Shown here: piece after piece, positions 6,366 through 14,028 of the stretch | Layout: each line of letters starts with the position of its first letter | Position numbering within the stretch: the stretch's first letter is position 1 | Origin: Paraprevotella sp. | Lineage (GTDB): Bacteria > Bacteroidota > Bacteroidia > Bacteroidales > Bacteroidaceae | Assembly (NCBI GenBank): GCA_017630975.1 | Contig: JAGBUF010000316.1 | Span: forward strand, 1 to 16,004 | Length of the DNA stretch: 16,004 nt | Direction: 5' to 3' | Position numbers and translations under genes: made by a program | Notes under the pieces: generated by a model | Databases searched by the model: none | Seen by the model: only the letters and a program-made list of their open reading frames with translations | What the model was told of the DNA's origin: nothing

Positions 6366-8033
6366 TTATTGTGCTTGACTCAGTAATTCTTTTGCATTGT
6401 TGATGGCTGCGTCCGTCAGTGTACTACCGCTCAACATGTGTGCTATCTCGCTCACTCTCTCCTCGGCAGACAGTTGAATAATGTGACTGGTTGTACCGGT
6501 ATCGTCATCCTCTTTATATACCTTGTAATGATGACTGCCCAATGCGGCAATCTGAGGCAGGTGGGTGATGCTGATGACCTGACGGTCGTGCGCTCCCATT
6601 TCACGCATGATGTGTGCCATTTTTTCGGCAATGCTTCCCGACACGCCGGTGTCTATCTCGTCAAAGATAATGGTGGGTAGCTTGACTGCACCCGACAGCA
6701 TGGCTTTCAGTGAGAGCATCACACGAGCAATCTCACCGCCTGATGCTACCTCTGAAATGGGTTGCAATCTTGCGTTCTTGTTCGCACTGAAAAGGAAATT
6801 CACTTTGTCATAGCCACTCTCGTCGGGTGATTCTTTGGGTGTGATTTCCACTTTGAATTGCACATTGGGGATGCATAATGGGATTAGACGTTCTTTCATC
6901 TGTTCCTCGATGGCAACAGCTGCAGTCTTACGAAGTCGTGTGAGTATGTCTCCCTGTGCCTTCACAGCCTCCTGTGCTTGTTGGCAAGCCTTCACCAACT
7001 CTCTGATATATTCATCGGCATTCGTGATTTGGTCCAGTTTTCGGCGGATGTCTTCACGCAACTCGATTAACTGAGTCACGGAGTCTGTTTTGTGCTTTTG
7101 TTGCAGACTGTATATGGTGTTCAATCTGTCGTTGATCCATTCCAGACGGGTGGGGTTGAACTCCACCTTTTCGCCATGTGAGCAGATGTCGTGATAGATG
7201 TCTTTCACTTCAATCACGCACGACTCCAATCTTCCAGCCATGTCTTCCGCTTCAGGATATACCCTTGCGATTCCTGCAGTTTGTTGTGTGGCTTCCTTCA
7301 ACTGACTGATGATGCCTCCATCCTCACCTTCGAGCAGACATTCTGCATGGAAAAGAGATTGTTTGATTTCTTCTGCATGATTCAACAGCTCTGCTTCTTG
7401 TTCCAGTTCCTCTTGATCTCCTTCCTTTAGGTCGGCCTCATCAAGCTGTTGCAGTTGAAAACGCAGATACTCCTCCTCGTCATTCGCTTGCAGAGCCTCT
7501 GCACGCGCCTTCTTCAATTGGCGTTCCTTTTCCTTATAAGTATTAAATAGGGTAGCATATACAGCTATTTCTTCCTTATCGTTGGCAATGGTGTCGATGA
7601 CTCCCAGTTGGAAATCTTCCTTGTTCAGCAATAAGTTCTGGTGTTGCGAGTGGATATCAATGAGCATTTCTCCCAGCTCTTTCAACTGACCGACTGTTGC
7701 CGGTGTGTCGTTGATGAATGCACGACTCTTCCCATTCGGCATGATTTCACGACGGATGATACAATCGTTGCCGTCATAGTCAAGGTCGTTTTCCTCAAAG
7801 AACCCTTCTAAATGATAGGCTTGCAAATGAAATGAGGCCTCAATGGTGCATTTCTTGCTGCTGTCTTTGGCACTTTTACTGTCAGCTCGTTGTCCGAGCA
7901 ACAAACCAATGGCTCCAAGAATGATGGATTTTCCTGCTCCTGTCTCTCCGGTAATGACAGAAAATCCCTGTGAGAAGTCTATATCCAGCGTTTCAATTAA
8001 CGCATAATTTTGTATATATAATGATTTGAGCAT
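6366..8033 (-). CDS. recN: DNA repair protein RecN
   Basis: A 555-residue SMC-like ATPase, of normal RecN length, which acts in the cytoplasm in recombinational repair of double-strand breaks. Visible motifs: Walker A GETGAGKS (29-36), Q-loop region DIHSQHQN (127-134), a central coiled coil rich in Glu, Gln and Lys (about 155-375), ABC signature ASGGE (430-434), Walker B TIIFDEID (454-461), and the H-loop ITHLPQ (489-494). The opening LKSLYIQNYALIE is typical. The start at 8033 lies 4 bp after the stop of the DUF4835 gene, implying co-transcription and perhaps translational coupling. All ATPase motifs look intact. Confidence 0.97.
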   Translation of the reverse strand: MLKSLYIQNYALIETLDIDFSQGFSVITGETGAGKSIILGAIGLLLGQRADSKSAKDSSKKCTIEASFHLQAYHLEGFFEENDLDYDGNDCIIRREIMPNGKSRAFINDTPATVGQLKELGEMLIDIHSQHQNLLLNKEDFQLGVIDTIANDKEEIAVYATLFNTYKEKERQLKKARAEALQANDEEEYLRFQLQQLDEADLKEGDQEELEQEAELLNHAEEIKQSLFHAECLLEGEDGGIISQLKEATQQTAGIARVYPEAEDMAGRLESCVIEVKDIYHDICSHGEKVEFNPTRLEWINDRLNTIYSLQQKHKTDSVTQLIELREDIRRKLDQITNADEYIRELVKACQQAQEAVKAQGDILTRLRKTAAVAIEEQMKERLIPLCIPNVQFKVEITPKESPDESGYDKVNFLFSANKNARLQPISEVASGGEIARVMLSLKAMLSGAVKLPTIIFDEIDTGVSGSIAEKMAHIMREMGAHDRQVISITHLPQIAALGSHHYKVYKEDDDTGTTSHIIQLSAEERVSEIAHMLSGSTLTDAAINNAKELLSQAQ

Positions 8034-8037
8034 TTCG

Positions 8038-8961
8038 TTACTTCTTTAGCTTCTCCCAATAATTGCTTTGAGAAGCGTTGATTCTGAATACGATGTCATA
8101 CACTTTCTGGCGTTCTTCCGGCGTTCCTTTGCCGCTGTAAATACTCACCAACTCATCCCGTTTGATATCAGTAAAGATGACAGGAAGTGCACTCATGGTC
8201 TTCTGTTCGCGTGCTTTGGACAGTAATGTCATTGCTTGTGTGATTTGCGCTCTGGCGGTGTCTGTGTTTTCTTCCATCCGGTCCAGTCCTTTGCGGTGGT
8301 ATTCATATTCCAATTGTCTCAGAGGTTCCATAGAGCCGTCCAGATAATCGTTGATAATGGCGAATCGGTTGCGGTCGCTGTCAAATGCTTTCCAACCGGC
8401 ATACCCCAGATTTTGTGAGTTGTTGGCTACGTCCATTGCCATTTGCAACACATCTGTACCTCCCAGCGGAGCCATTGTATCCATGTCCATGCCGATTATC
8501 AAATAAGCATAAAAAGCGAGCATGGCAGTCAGATTGTTGTCCACCTGCTCGGGGCGGAATTCCAGTTGGTCAAACTGTTGGAAGTTGAAATTGAAGTTCT
8601 CGTCCTGAAACTGAAAAACGGTGCTGTTATAGTTGGAGTTGTAAACCGGGCGCGTGCTTTGTACTTGCAGACTACCGGTAAATGAGTTGTCGGTTTCGCT
8701 GTATGTCTTCAGAGTGATGTTAAATGTACAATTGATGCGCTCAACTTCCTCATATTCCATTTCAGTCCATTCGCGTTCGTTCATAAAAGCTGTCAGAGAA
8801 TTGTTCAACGCTTCAAACACAGCTTCAGTGGTGTTGGAAATCTGCGAACGGTTGATTACGATTTTGGCGTTCAGCTCCTGCGCTTTTGATGTCGTTGTCA
8901 ACAATAGAAACGAAATGACAACGAATACCAAACGTAGTATGATGAAAGACATTTTTTGCAT
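8038..8961 (-). CDS. DUF4835 family exported protein (PorD-like)
   Basis: I take the start at the ATG at 8961 (307 residues), 4 bp after the coaBC stop; a further ATG at 8952 is also possible. The longer frame from 8997 overlaps coaBC by 32 bp and would put 12 polar residues before the signal peptide. Residues about 1-28 are a signal peptide (FIILRLVFVVISFLLL, then TTSKAQ). The mature protein has the DUF4835 pattern: ELNAKIVINRSQISNT, FEALNNSLTAFMNEREWTE, LQVQSTRPVYNSNYNSTVF and AMLAFYAYLIIGMDMDTMAPLGG. Homologues are often labelled type IX secretion protein PorD; I recall that naming but cannot check it here. Its biochemical role is not established from sequence. The conserved place between coaBC and recN argues for a housekeeping envelope function. 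Confidence 0.85.
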   Translation of the reverse strand: MQKMSFIILRLVFVVISFLLLTTTSKAQELNAKIVINRSQISNTTEAVFEALNNSLTAFMNEREWTEMEYEEVERINCTFNITLKTYSETDNSFTGSLQVQSTRPVYNSNYNSTVFQFQDENFNFNFQQFDQLEFRPEQVDNNLTAMLAFYAYLIIGMDMDTMAPLGGTDVLQMAMDVANNSQNLGYAGWKAFDSDRNRFAIINDYLDGSMEPLRQLEYEYHRKGLDRMEENTDTARAQITQAMTLLSKAREQKTMSALPVIFTDIKRDELVSIYSGKGTPEERQKVYDIVFRINASQSNYWEKLKK

Positions 8962-8965
8962 GAAC

Positions 8966-10171
8966 TTATGACTTAATGATTTGCGACAGGTGGTCAATGA
9001 TGTCCTTTGCCACTTCCTGCTTGTTTTTCAAGGGGAATGGTGTGCAACCATCTTTGGTGATGATACTGATTTTATTGGTGTCATGACGAAATCCTGCACC
9101 TGCATCGTTCAAAGAATTGAGCACAATGAAGTCAAGATTCTTTTTCTCTAATTTCTTCTGAGCGTTGAGCATCTCGTCGTTTGTCTCCAATGCAAATCCC
9201 ACCAATACCTGTCCGTCGCTCTTTATCTGACCGAGAGACTGAGCAATGTCTTTTGTAGGTTTCAAACGGAGCACCATATCTTCCTTTTCTCGCTTAATCT
9301 TCATTTCTGCTGTTTCCTCCGGAGTGAAGTCAGCCACCGCAGCACAGAGTATAGCGGCTTTCGTATCAGGAAATATGCGGAGGGCTGCTTCATACATCTC
9401 TGATGCAGACTCTACATCAATTCTTTTGATATGGGGATGCTGTGTTGTCAGATGTGTCGGTCCGCATACCAAGTACACCTCAGCACCACGTTGGGCACAT
9501 TCCTCTGCCAATGCAATGCCCATCTTACCGGATGAGTAATTACCGATAAAACGAACCGGATCGATCTTTTCGTACGTTGGACCGGCGGTAATCAGCACCT
9601 TCTCTCCGGAAAGATCCTGCTGAGCAGAGAAATATTGTTCAAGGAAACGCACAATGTTCTCCGGTTCTTCCATTCTGCCTTTTCCTTCGAGATGACTTGC
9701 TAACTCACCGCTGGCAGGGTCAATGATGATATTGCCGTAGTTGCGGAGAATGTTTAGATTGTTCTGTGTAGATGGATGAGCAAACATATCCAAATCCATG
9801 GCTGGAGCAACAAAGACCGGTGCTTTCATGGAAAGGTATGTAGTGATGAGCATATTGTCAGCTACTCCATGTGCCATCTTGCCGATGGTGGAGGCTGTAG
9901 CCGGTGCAATAATCATGGCATCTGCCCATAAACCTAAGTCTACATGACTGTGCCAACTGCCGTCACGTTGTGAGAAGAATTCGCTGATGACCGGTTTGCT
10001 CGTCAGTGCAGATAATGTGATGGGAGTGATGAAATCCTTGCCGGAGGGCGTAATCACCACTTGTACTTCTGCCCCTTTTTTAATCAGTCCTCTGATGAGC
10101 AGGCATGCTTTGTAGGCTGCGATGCTACCGGTGATACCTAATACTATTTTCTTACCTTTCAACGCGTTCAT
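8966..10171 (-). CDS. coaBC: Bifunctional CoaBC (PPCS / PPC decarboxylase)
   Basis: A 401-residue cytoplasmic enzyme for two steps of coenzyme A synthesis: joining of cysteine to 4'-phosphopantothenate, then decarboxylation to 4'-phosphopantetheine. Residues 1 to about 185 are the FMN-dependent CoaC domain: GITGSIAAYK (12-21), His76 in SHVDLGLWAD, APATA (89-93), PAMD (123-126) and the substrate flap ELASHLEGKGRM (156-167). Residues about 188-401 are the CoaB domain: AGPTYEKIDPVRFIGNYSSG (196-215), AAVADF (277-282), the KIKRE lysine region (291-295) and GFALET (325-330). The CoaC flap has Ser159 where the E. coli enzyme has its catalytic Cys158, and PAMD replaces the usual PAMN. It lies 8 bp after the exonuclease gene, within the dnaN operon. 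Confidence 0.96.
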   Translation of the reverse strand: MNALKGKKIVLGITGSIAAYKACLLIRGLIKKGAEVQVVITPSGKDFITPITLSALTSKPVISEFFSQRDGSWHSHVDLGLWADAMIIAPATASTIGKMAHGVADNMLITTYLSMKAPVFVAPAMDLDMFAHPSTQNNLNILRNYGNIIIDPASGELASHLEGKGRMEEPENIVRFLEQYFSAQQDLSGEKVLITAGPTYEKIDPVRFIGNYSSGKMGIALAEECAQRGAEVYLVCGPTHLTTQHPHIKRIDVESASEMYEAALRIFPDTKAAILCAAVADFTPEETAEMKIKREKEDMVLRLKPTKDIAQSLGQIKSDGQVLVGFALETNDEMLNAQKKLEKKNLDFIVLNSLNDAGAGFRHDTNKISIITKDGCTPFPLKNKQEVAKDIIDHLSQIIKS

Positions 10172-10179
10172 TTCATCAT

Positions 10180-10947
10180 TTATTTATTCATTTCCAGACG
10201 GATTTGAGTAAGTATCTGTTTGGTGTTACGAGAGAAATCACCTTGTAGCACCCAACTGAAATAACCGGGGTCCATACGTAGAACGTCAGTTACTTTCTTA
10301 CCTTTGTATTTACCGAAGTTAAAGACGATATTTCTGTTCTCGTCATAGACCATTCTTCCTGCAAAATCCACATTGTCACTCATTCTTGAGAACTCCGACA
10401 GAAAATCTACATCATTCTGCAAATCGTTAGGGTAGTGGTCAAGTTGTGCCATCAATACCTCGTATGTTGCTTTTGTATCAGCAAGGGCAGAGTGAGCATT
10501 TTCCAAATCTTTTCCGCAATAGAACTGATAGGCGGCACAAAGTGTACGGCGCTCTAATTTATGATAGATATTCTGCACATCTATAAATTTGCGGTTGCGG
10601 ATATCTATGTCAATACCGACACGCAAGAATTCCTCCACCAACATAGGGACATCAAAACGATTGGAGTTGAACCCGGCGAAGTCGCAACCCTTGATGGTAT
10701 CGCACAAATCTTTGGCAATTTGTTTGAAGGTGGGACAATCTGCCACATCTTCGTCGTAAATACCATGAACGGCAGATGCACTTTCCGGTATGTGCATTTC
10801 CGGATTGATGCGCATGCTTTTGGATTCTTCATTTCCGTTCGGATATACCTTGATATAGCAGAGTTCGACAATACGGTCTGTTGTTATATTTACCCCCGTT
10901 GTTTCTAAATCAAAGAAGACAATAGGGTTCTTCAGATTCAGTTTCAT
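10180..10947 (-). CDS. DEDDh 3'-5' exonuclease (DnaQ/ExoX-like)
   Basis: A 255-residue RNase-T/DnaQ-fold exonuclease. Catalytic residues are visible in order: Asp13 and Glu15 (FFDLETTG), Asp99 (GFNSNRFDVPML), His152 and Asp157 (HSALADTKATYEVL), which together make the DEDDh class. Residues about 200-253 (VFNFGKYKGKKVTDVLRMDPGYFSWVLQGDF) match the small C-terminal domain of ExoX-like proteins. It starts 10 bp after dnaN, so the clamp and the nuclease are probably made from one message. Family members degrade single-stranded DNA ends or act in proofreading or repair; which applies here is not decided by sequence. The protein is too short to be a full DnaQ-plus-polymerase and has no UvrC-type domain. 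Confidence 0.92.
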   Translation of the reverse strand: MKLNLKNPIVFFDLETTGVNITTDRIVELCYIKVYPNGNEESKSMRINPEMHIPESASAVHGIYDEDVADCPTFKQIAKDLCDTIKGCDFAGFNSNRFDVPMLVEEFLRVGIDIDIRNRKFIDVQNIYHKLERRTLCAAYQFYCGKDLENAHSALADTKATYEVLMAQLDHYPNDLQNDVDFLSEFSRMSDNVDFAGRMVYDENRNIVFNFGKYKGKKVTDVLRMDPGYFSWVLQGDFSRNTKQILTQIRLEMNK

Positions 10948-10957
10948 GGATTTTTTA

Positions 10958-12082
10958 TTAGTCGTTCAACATCATTGGCATAGACAGCATCAACAAGTCC
11001 TCATTTTCTTCTTGCTCAGCAGGGACGATAACACCTGCTCTGCTTGGGTCTGCCAATTCAATGATGATATTGTCGCTTGAAATGTTGTTCAGGATGTCAA
11101 TCAGGAATGTACCTTTGAATCCGATATTGATAGGAGCATCACTGTAGTCACATGGGATGCACTCTTCGGCTGATGTGTTGAAATCTCTGTCTTGTCCTGA
11201 TACTACTAATTGTCCGTTTTCAAGGTGCAATTTGATCAATGCACTGCTTTGATTGGAGAAAATCAGCACGCGTTTCAAAGCGCTCAACATGGTCAAACGA
11301 TCAATTGTTGCACGGAATGGGTTATTCTGTGGGATGACAGAATTGTAGTTGGGGTAACGTCCCTCAATCAAGCGACAAATCAACTTGGATGATTCCATTG
11401 TGATTTGTGCATTACGGTCGTTGAAATGCAATGTGATATCACCTGATTCTTTTGGCAACATATTTTTCAAAAGATTTGCCGGCTTTTTGGGAAGAATGAA
11501 TGAAGCAGTTTGTTCGCCCTTTACGTTGAAGTTCTTACAGCGGACCAATTTGCGACTGTCAGTAGCAACAAATGTCAAAGCATCCGGTTGAAGATCAAAG
11601 AAAATGCCATTGAATATAGGGCGAATTTCATCATCACCGGTAGCAAATAAGCTACGGTTGATACCATTGAACAAAGTTTCAGCTGACATGGTCAGTGTAT
11701 TCATTCCCTCTACTTGTATATTCAGCTGTGGATAGTCGTCAGCACTCTTACCGATGATACTGAAATGACCATTTTGGTAATTGGCGATGATTTCCATGTT
11801 TTCCATGTTTACATCAAATGCCAAAGGTTGTTCCACGATTTCTTTCATGGACTCTTGAATGGTCTTTGCATTGATGCAAAAACGTGCATTCATGTCGCTC
11901 TCAATCAGTTCTAAAGTGGTAATCAATGTTGTTTCACTATCAGAACCGGTTATGGTAAGCAAGTTATCTTGTATTTCAAACAAGAAGTTTTCCAAAATGG
12001 GTAATGTGTTCTTGGTATTGACAACGCGTCCGATGGATTGCAGACGGCTGAATAAAGCGGAGCTTGATACTATAAATTTCAT
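10958..12082 (-). CDS. dnaN: DNA polymerase III sliding clamp (beta subunit)
   Basis: A 374-residue protein of normal beta-clamp length, with three repeated clamp domains. It encircles DNA as a dimer and holds polymerases and repair factors. Typical stretches are the N-terminal MKFIVSSSALFSRLQSIGRVV, then NTLPILENFLFEI, FATGDDEIRPIFNGIFFDL, FVATDSRKLVRCK, FILPKKPANLL, IEGRYPNYNSVIP and a C-terminal end MLSMPMMLND that corresponds to the MPMRL tip of other clamps. It is the first gene of the - strand operon and has a strong promoter 22 nt or so from its ATG. It is not next to dnaA here, which is usual in Bacteroidales but unlike many bacteria. Confidence 0.97.
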   Translation of the reverse strand: MKFIVSSSALFSRLQSIGRVVNTKNTLPILENFLFEIQDNLLTITGSDSETTLITTLELIESDMNARFCINAKTIQESMKEIVEQPLAFDVNMENMEIIANYQNGHFSIIGKSADDYPQLNIQVEGMNTLTMSAETLFNGINRSLFATGDDEIRPIFNGIFFDLQPDALTFVATDSRKLVRCKNFNVKGEQTASFILPKKPANLLKNMLPKESGDITLHFNDRNAQITMESSKLICRLIEGRYPNYNSVIPQNNPFRATIDRLTMLSALKRVLIFSNQSSALIKLHLENGQLVVSGQDRDFNTSAEECIPCDYSDAPINIGFKGTFLIDILNNISSDNIIIELADPSRAGVIVPAEQEENEDLLMLSMPMMLND

Positions 12083-12110
12083 GTCTTTTTGTTTTAGTTA
12101 TATGATTAAA

Positions 12111-12142
12111 CAAAAGTACTTAATTAGCGACAATGGAGCAAA
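12111..12142 (-). promoter_or_regulatory. Promoter of the dnaN operon
   Basis: On the - strand TACTTTTG (12111-12118) fully matches the Bacteroides -7 consensus TAnnTTTG, and TTTG (12139-12142) lies exactly 20 nt upstream. The start of transcription would be near 12104, leaving about 20 nt of leader before the dnaN ATG at 12082. Confidence 0.85.
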
Positions 12143-12158
12143 AAAATATCAGATAAAA

Positions 12159-12190
12159 TTCGCTGAACTAGATTTTTAATTGTAATTTCG
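12159..12190 (+). promoter_or_regulatory. Likely promoter of the DUF3127 gene, divergent from dnaN
   Basis: TAATTTCG (12183-12190) matches TAnnTTTG except one base, and TTCG (12159-12162) lies 20 nt upstream. The start would be about 14 nt before the ATG at 12211. The match is weaker than that of the dnaN promoter it faces; the two upstream elements are only about 16 bp apart. Confidence 0.45.
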
Positions 12191-12210
12191 CAGTGCTAAA
12201 AAATAATGAT

Positions 12211-12588
12211 ATGGAAATAACAGGTAAAATTATTGCAGTGCTTCCCGAACGCGGTGGTGTGTCACAGCGTACAGGTACTGAATGGAAAGTACAAGAGTAT
12301 GTATTGGAGACGATGGAACAATATCCAAAGAAAATGTGTTTTGATGTTTTTGGGGCAGACAAGATTGCTAATTTTGCCATCAAAGTTGGTGATAACTTGA
12401 CTGTTTCTTTTGATGTTGATGCACGCGAATACCAGGGTCGTTGGTACAATAGTATCCGTGCTTGGAAGGTAGAAAGAGTAGCAGAACAACCCGTAGCAGC
12501 CCCACAAGAACAAGCTGCAGCCTTCCCTCCGGTAAATGCACCTGTAGATTTTTCTTCTGAGGATTCAAAAGATGATCTCCCTTTTTAA
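12211..12588 (+). CDS. DUF3127 OB-fold, SSB-like protein with acidic DDLPF tail
   Basis: A 125-residue protein. The ATG at 12211 is preferred over the GTG at 12193, because the homologous core starts MEITGKIIAVLPERGG and the GTG would lie almost on the predicted transcription start. Residues 1 to about 95 form a predicted OB-fold (GKIIAVLPE, WKVQEYVLETM, KKMCFDVFGADKIANF, VGDNLTVSFDVDAREYQGRWYNSIRAWKVER). A low-complexity linker rich in Ala, Pro and Gln follows. The C-terminus is EDSKDDLPF, very like the DDDIPF tip through which bacterial SSB recruits repair and replication proteins. Single-stranded DNA binding is inferred from the fold and tail. The gene is divergent from dnaN. The frame is intact and no neighbour on its strand follows. 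Confidence 0.88.
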   Translation: MEITGKIIAVLPERGGVSQRTGTEWKVQEYVLETMEQYPKKMCFDVFGADKIANFAIKVGDNLTVSFDVDAREYQGRWYNSIRAWKVERVAEQPVAAPQEQAAAFPPVNAPVDFSSEDSKDDLPF

Positions 12589-12602
12589 GATAAGACGATA
12601 AG

Positions 12603-12645
12603 GAAAATGCCCAAAGTTCACTGAGCTTTGGGCATTTTTCTTTTG
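12603..12645. terminator. Bidirectional terminator between DUF3127 gene and efflux operon
   Basis: A 13-bp perfect stem: AAAATGCCCAAAG (12604-12616) and CTTTGGGCATTTT (12626-12638), with a 9-nt loop. It is followed by TTTTTCTTTT on the + strand; on the - strand the stem ends in TTTTCCTT. It lies about 15 bp after the + strand stop and 20 bp after the - strand stop, so it fits both convergent transcripts. Confidence 0.9.
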
Positions 12646-12664
12646 ATAGTATGATTGTTTTTTA

Positions 12665-14026
12665 TTATTTGGTTCCGCCTCCGAGAGCTTGATATAACTC
12701 TATGACTGCTTGAATTTGATGAAACTTATTGTTAATCTGTGCTATTTGCGCCCCTAATAAACCTTGTTGTGCTGTCAACACTTGTAGATAGTTGGTAGAT
12801 GAGTTCATCATCAAAGCCTGGGTACTCTTTACTGCTATCTCAAGTGATTCTACTTGCTTGTTGTAGAGTTTTTCCTTAACGGAAGTGGATTCGATCTTCG
12901 TGAGGATGGAGTTCACTTCTGTGCCTGCATTCAACAATGTTTGTTGGAAAGTGTTTTTGGCTTGTTCCTGTTGTGCTTTACTGATTTTGTATTGAGCGCG
13001 CAGTCTGCCGTTCATGAACAATGGTTGTGTCAATGAACCTATGGCGTTCCAAATCCATTGTCCCGGATTAATGATGACACCACCTAAACTGTTGGTCCAA
13101 CCGATTGCACCACTCAAATTGATGGCTGGATAGAAGGCTGCACGTGCTTCATTGGTAGCATAGAATGCTGTGGCCAACTGTTGTTCAGCCATTTTGACAT
13201 CAGGTCGGTTGGAAAGAACGTATGATGGCATGCCCAAATCCAAATGATAGGGTCTTTTCCAATCATTTAATGTTCCGATGGTATATTTTTGTGGGGCATC
13301 GCCCAAGAGTGCCGCAAATTCATTTCCTAATATCGCTATCTGGTCTTTCAAATCTACCACTTGTGTACAAATGTTGATATAGTTAGCTTCTGTCTGTGCT
13401 ACGGCTGCCATATTGCTTTGGCCGGCTTCCATCAGCGCCTTGGTGGTATTGACATTCTCTTTCCATAATTGTTCGGTCTGCATACTGATATTCAGTTGCT
13501 CGTTGAGCATAGCCAATGTGTAATAATAATTGGCAATGGCTGCAATGAGTTGAGATTGAACGGCTTGTTTGTATGCCTCGCTGTTCTCCAATTGCGCTTT
13601 AGCGCGTTTTTTTGCATTGAGCAGTCCACCGAATAAATCCAATTGCCAAGATGCTGAAATAGGAATCGTATATGTTTGTGAAGCCTTGCCCCAATCCACC
13701 CCGGCTAATTGTCCTTGTGGTGCCAATGCCAAGTTGGGAATGAATGCCCATTTGGCTGCTTTCAGTACTGCTTCGGCTTGTTCAATCTGCAACCGGGCAT
13801 TTTTTAGGTCAGTATTTTGTTCCAACCCCTTTTCAATCAGTGCTTGAAGGTTGGGGTCGGTAAAGATGCTTTTCCATGAATATCCACCTATACCCAATGA
13901 GTCGGTATATACACAGCAGTGATAAAATCCGTCTGTTTTTATATCTATGGGCCGTTCGTAGTTCTTGTAGAGTCCGCAACTGCTTAACAATGCAGTTGCG
14001 GTTATAATGATTACAATATTTTTCAT
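12665..14026 (-). CDS. Outer-membrane efflux lipoprotein (OprM/NodT type)
   Basis: A 453-residue outer-membrane factor that would form the trimeric exit duct of the RND pump encoded before it. Residues 1-17 are a lipoprotein signal with lipobox LSSC (Cys17). The rest carries the duplicated OEP (PF02321) pattern of long helices with short strands: WKSIFTDPNLQALIEKGLEQNTDLKNA near the start, SASWQLDLFGGLLNAKKRAKAQLENS, LSNRPDVKMAEQQLATAFYATNEARAAFYPAINLSGAIGW, and a closing LQVLTAQQGLLGAQIAQINNK. Length is normal for the family. The ATG is 2 bp after the stop of the pump gene, so the two are surely co-transcribed. Substrates are not predictable from this protein. Confidence 0.95.
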   Translation of the reverse strand: MKNIVIIITATALLSSCGLYKNYERPIDIKTDGFYHCCVYTDSLGIGGYSWKSIFTDPNLQALIEKGLEQNTDLKNARLQIEQAEAVLKAAKWAFIPNLALAPQGQLAGVDWGKASQTYTIPISASWQLDLFGGLLNAKKRAKAQLENSEAYKQAVQSQLIAAIANYYYTLAMLNEQLNISMQTEQLWKENVNTTKALMEAGQSNMAAVAQTEANYINICTQVVDLKDQIAILGNEFAALLGDAPQKYTIGTLNDWKRPYHLDLGMPSYVLSNRPDVKMAEQQLATAFYATNEARAAFYPAINLSGAIGWTNSLGGVIINPGQWIWNAIGSLTQPLFMNGRLRAQYKISKAQQEQAKNTFQQTLLNAGTEVNSILTKIESTSVKEKLYNKQVESLEIAVKSTQALMMNSSTNYLQVLTAQQGLLGAQIAQINNKFHQIQAVIELYQALGGGTK

Positions 14027-14028
14027 AC

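Noticed and set aside
8962..8997. Longer start of the DUF4835 protein overlapping coaBC
   Set aside because: It would put a polar stretch before the signal peptide; the ATG at 8961 gives a normal signal peptide and a 4-bp gap.
12193..12210. GTG start for the DUF3127 protein
   Set aside because: Adds six residues (LKNND...) not expected in the family, and lies at the predicted transcription start; the ATG at 12211 is the better choice.
12083..12210. Replication origin or DnaA boxes between dnaN and the DUF3127 gene
   Set aside because: No run of TTATCCACA-like boxes, no dnaA and only 128 bp; the AT-rich stretch is explained by two divergent promoters.
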